Below are positions 13,759-13,921 of a stretch of DNA of 13,921 nucleotides, in pieces. Position numbers and translations under genes: made by a program. Every line of letters starts with the position of its first letter. The stretch's first letter is position 1. This DNA comes from RGIG2206 sp045648425 (GTDB lineage Bacteria; Bacillota; Clostridia; Oscillospirales; Acutalibacteraceae): the NCBI GenBank assembly GCA_045648425.1, contig JAZRNV010000100.1:1-13921 (forward strand), in the 5' to 3' direction. Under the pieces are notes generated by a model. The model worked only from the letters and a program-made list of their open reading frames with translations, made no database searches and was not told where the DNA came from.

Positions 13759-13921
13759 TATAATGATTGTTGTTTGTCGCAACGCTTGAAAGCGCTTCGA
13801 CAAGCCACTTTTTAAGCGGATATAGCAAAATTAAATTCTATGATTTAATTTTGCACAACATTCATTGCAATGGATATGGACAAATTTTCAAAGAAAATTT
13901 GCCGCAAAATCAAAGATTTTG
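13759..13921. repeat. Hairpin-rich repeat element, copy 2 (cut by window end)
   Basis: This is a direct repeat of copy 1 at an offset of 437 bp. All 163 bases present align to copy 1 without gaps, with three differences (in the left terminal repeat, in the first hairpin and in the second hairpin). The second-hairpin change (CCGCTT to CCACTT) is not compensated on the other arm. The right terminal repeat lies beyond the window. Confidence 0.93.

Noticed and set aside
13321..13921. Insertion sequence with transposase
   Set aside because: No frame in the repeat region encodes a transposase; at most this is a non-autonomous element.

Overview
The window looks like the replication-origin neighbourhood of a Bacillota chromosome, most likely class Clostridia and perhaps the Oscillospiraceae/Ruminococcaceae side. 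The reasons are the mnmG-rsmG-noc-parA-parB-serS gene set, the dnaA-dnaN-S4-recF-remB gene set, perfect Bacillota-type parS sites, a tetrahydrofolate riboswitch in front of folT, and AGGAGG-type ribosome binding sites with frequent TTG and GTG starts. I cannot name a species.

Layout. Positions 1-193 hold a perfect 92-bp tandem repeat. Positions 215-306 hold an array of four unrelated hairpins, each followed by the same heptamer ATATCGA. Next come mnmG and rsmG (overlapping by 8 bp), then a noc-like parB paralogue whose probable TTG start lies on a terminator-like hairpin. A perfect parS follows, inside a 34-bp palindrome, and then the tight run parA-parB-serS. A second perfect parS lies inside the mnmG coding sequence. 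After the serS terminator comes an AT-richer gene for a lipoprotein with an endonuclease/exonuclease/phosphatase domain. It converges on folT, the only minus-strand gene. folT is preceded by a clear THF riboswitch whose output hairpin sequesters its ribosome binding site. dnaA is divergent from folT and has a strong extended -10 promoter. A 226-bp dnaA-dnaN spacer carries the best origin-like signals. dnaN, the S4 gene, recF and remB follow as one operon.

The last 600 bp hold a compact hairpin-rich element of about 203 bp with terminal inverted repeats, starting on the remB stop codon. A second, 98 percent identical copy runs off the window end. Between the two copies there is a candidate minus-strand small RNA.

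How it fits together. DnaA, DnaN and RecF serve replication start and repair. ParA, ParB and parS organise and separate the new origins, and the Noc-like protein probably coordinates division. MnmG, RsmG, SerS and the S4 protein serve translation. Hand counts of G and C on sampled lines show C>G on the plus strand from mnmG through most of dnaA, and G>C from dnaN onward. This places the skew switch near dnaA/dnaN. It implies that the mnmG-serS cluster is transcribed toward the origin, the reverse of the B. subtilis arrangement.

The most unusual items are the two kinds of serial-hairpin repeat that flank this otherwise conserved core.
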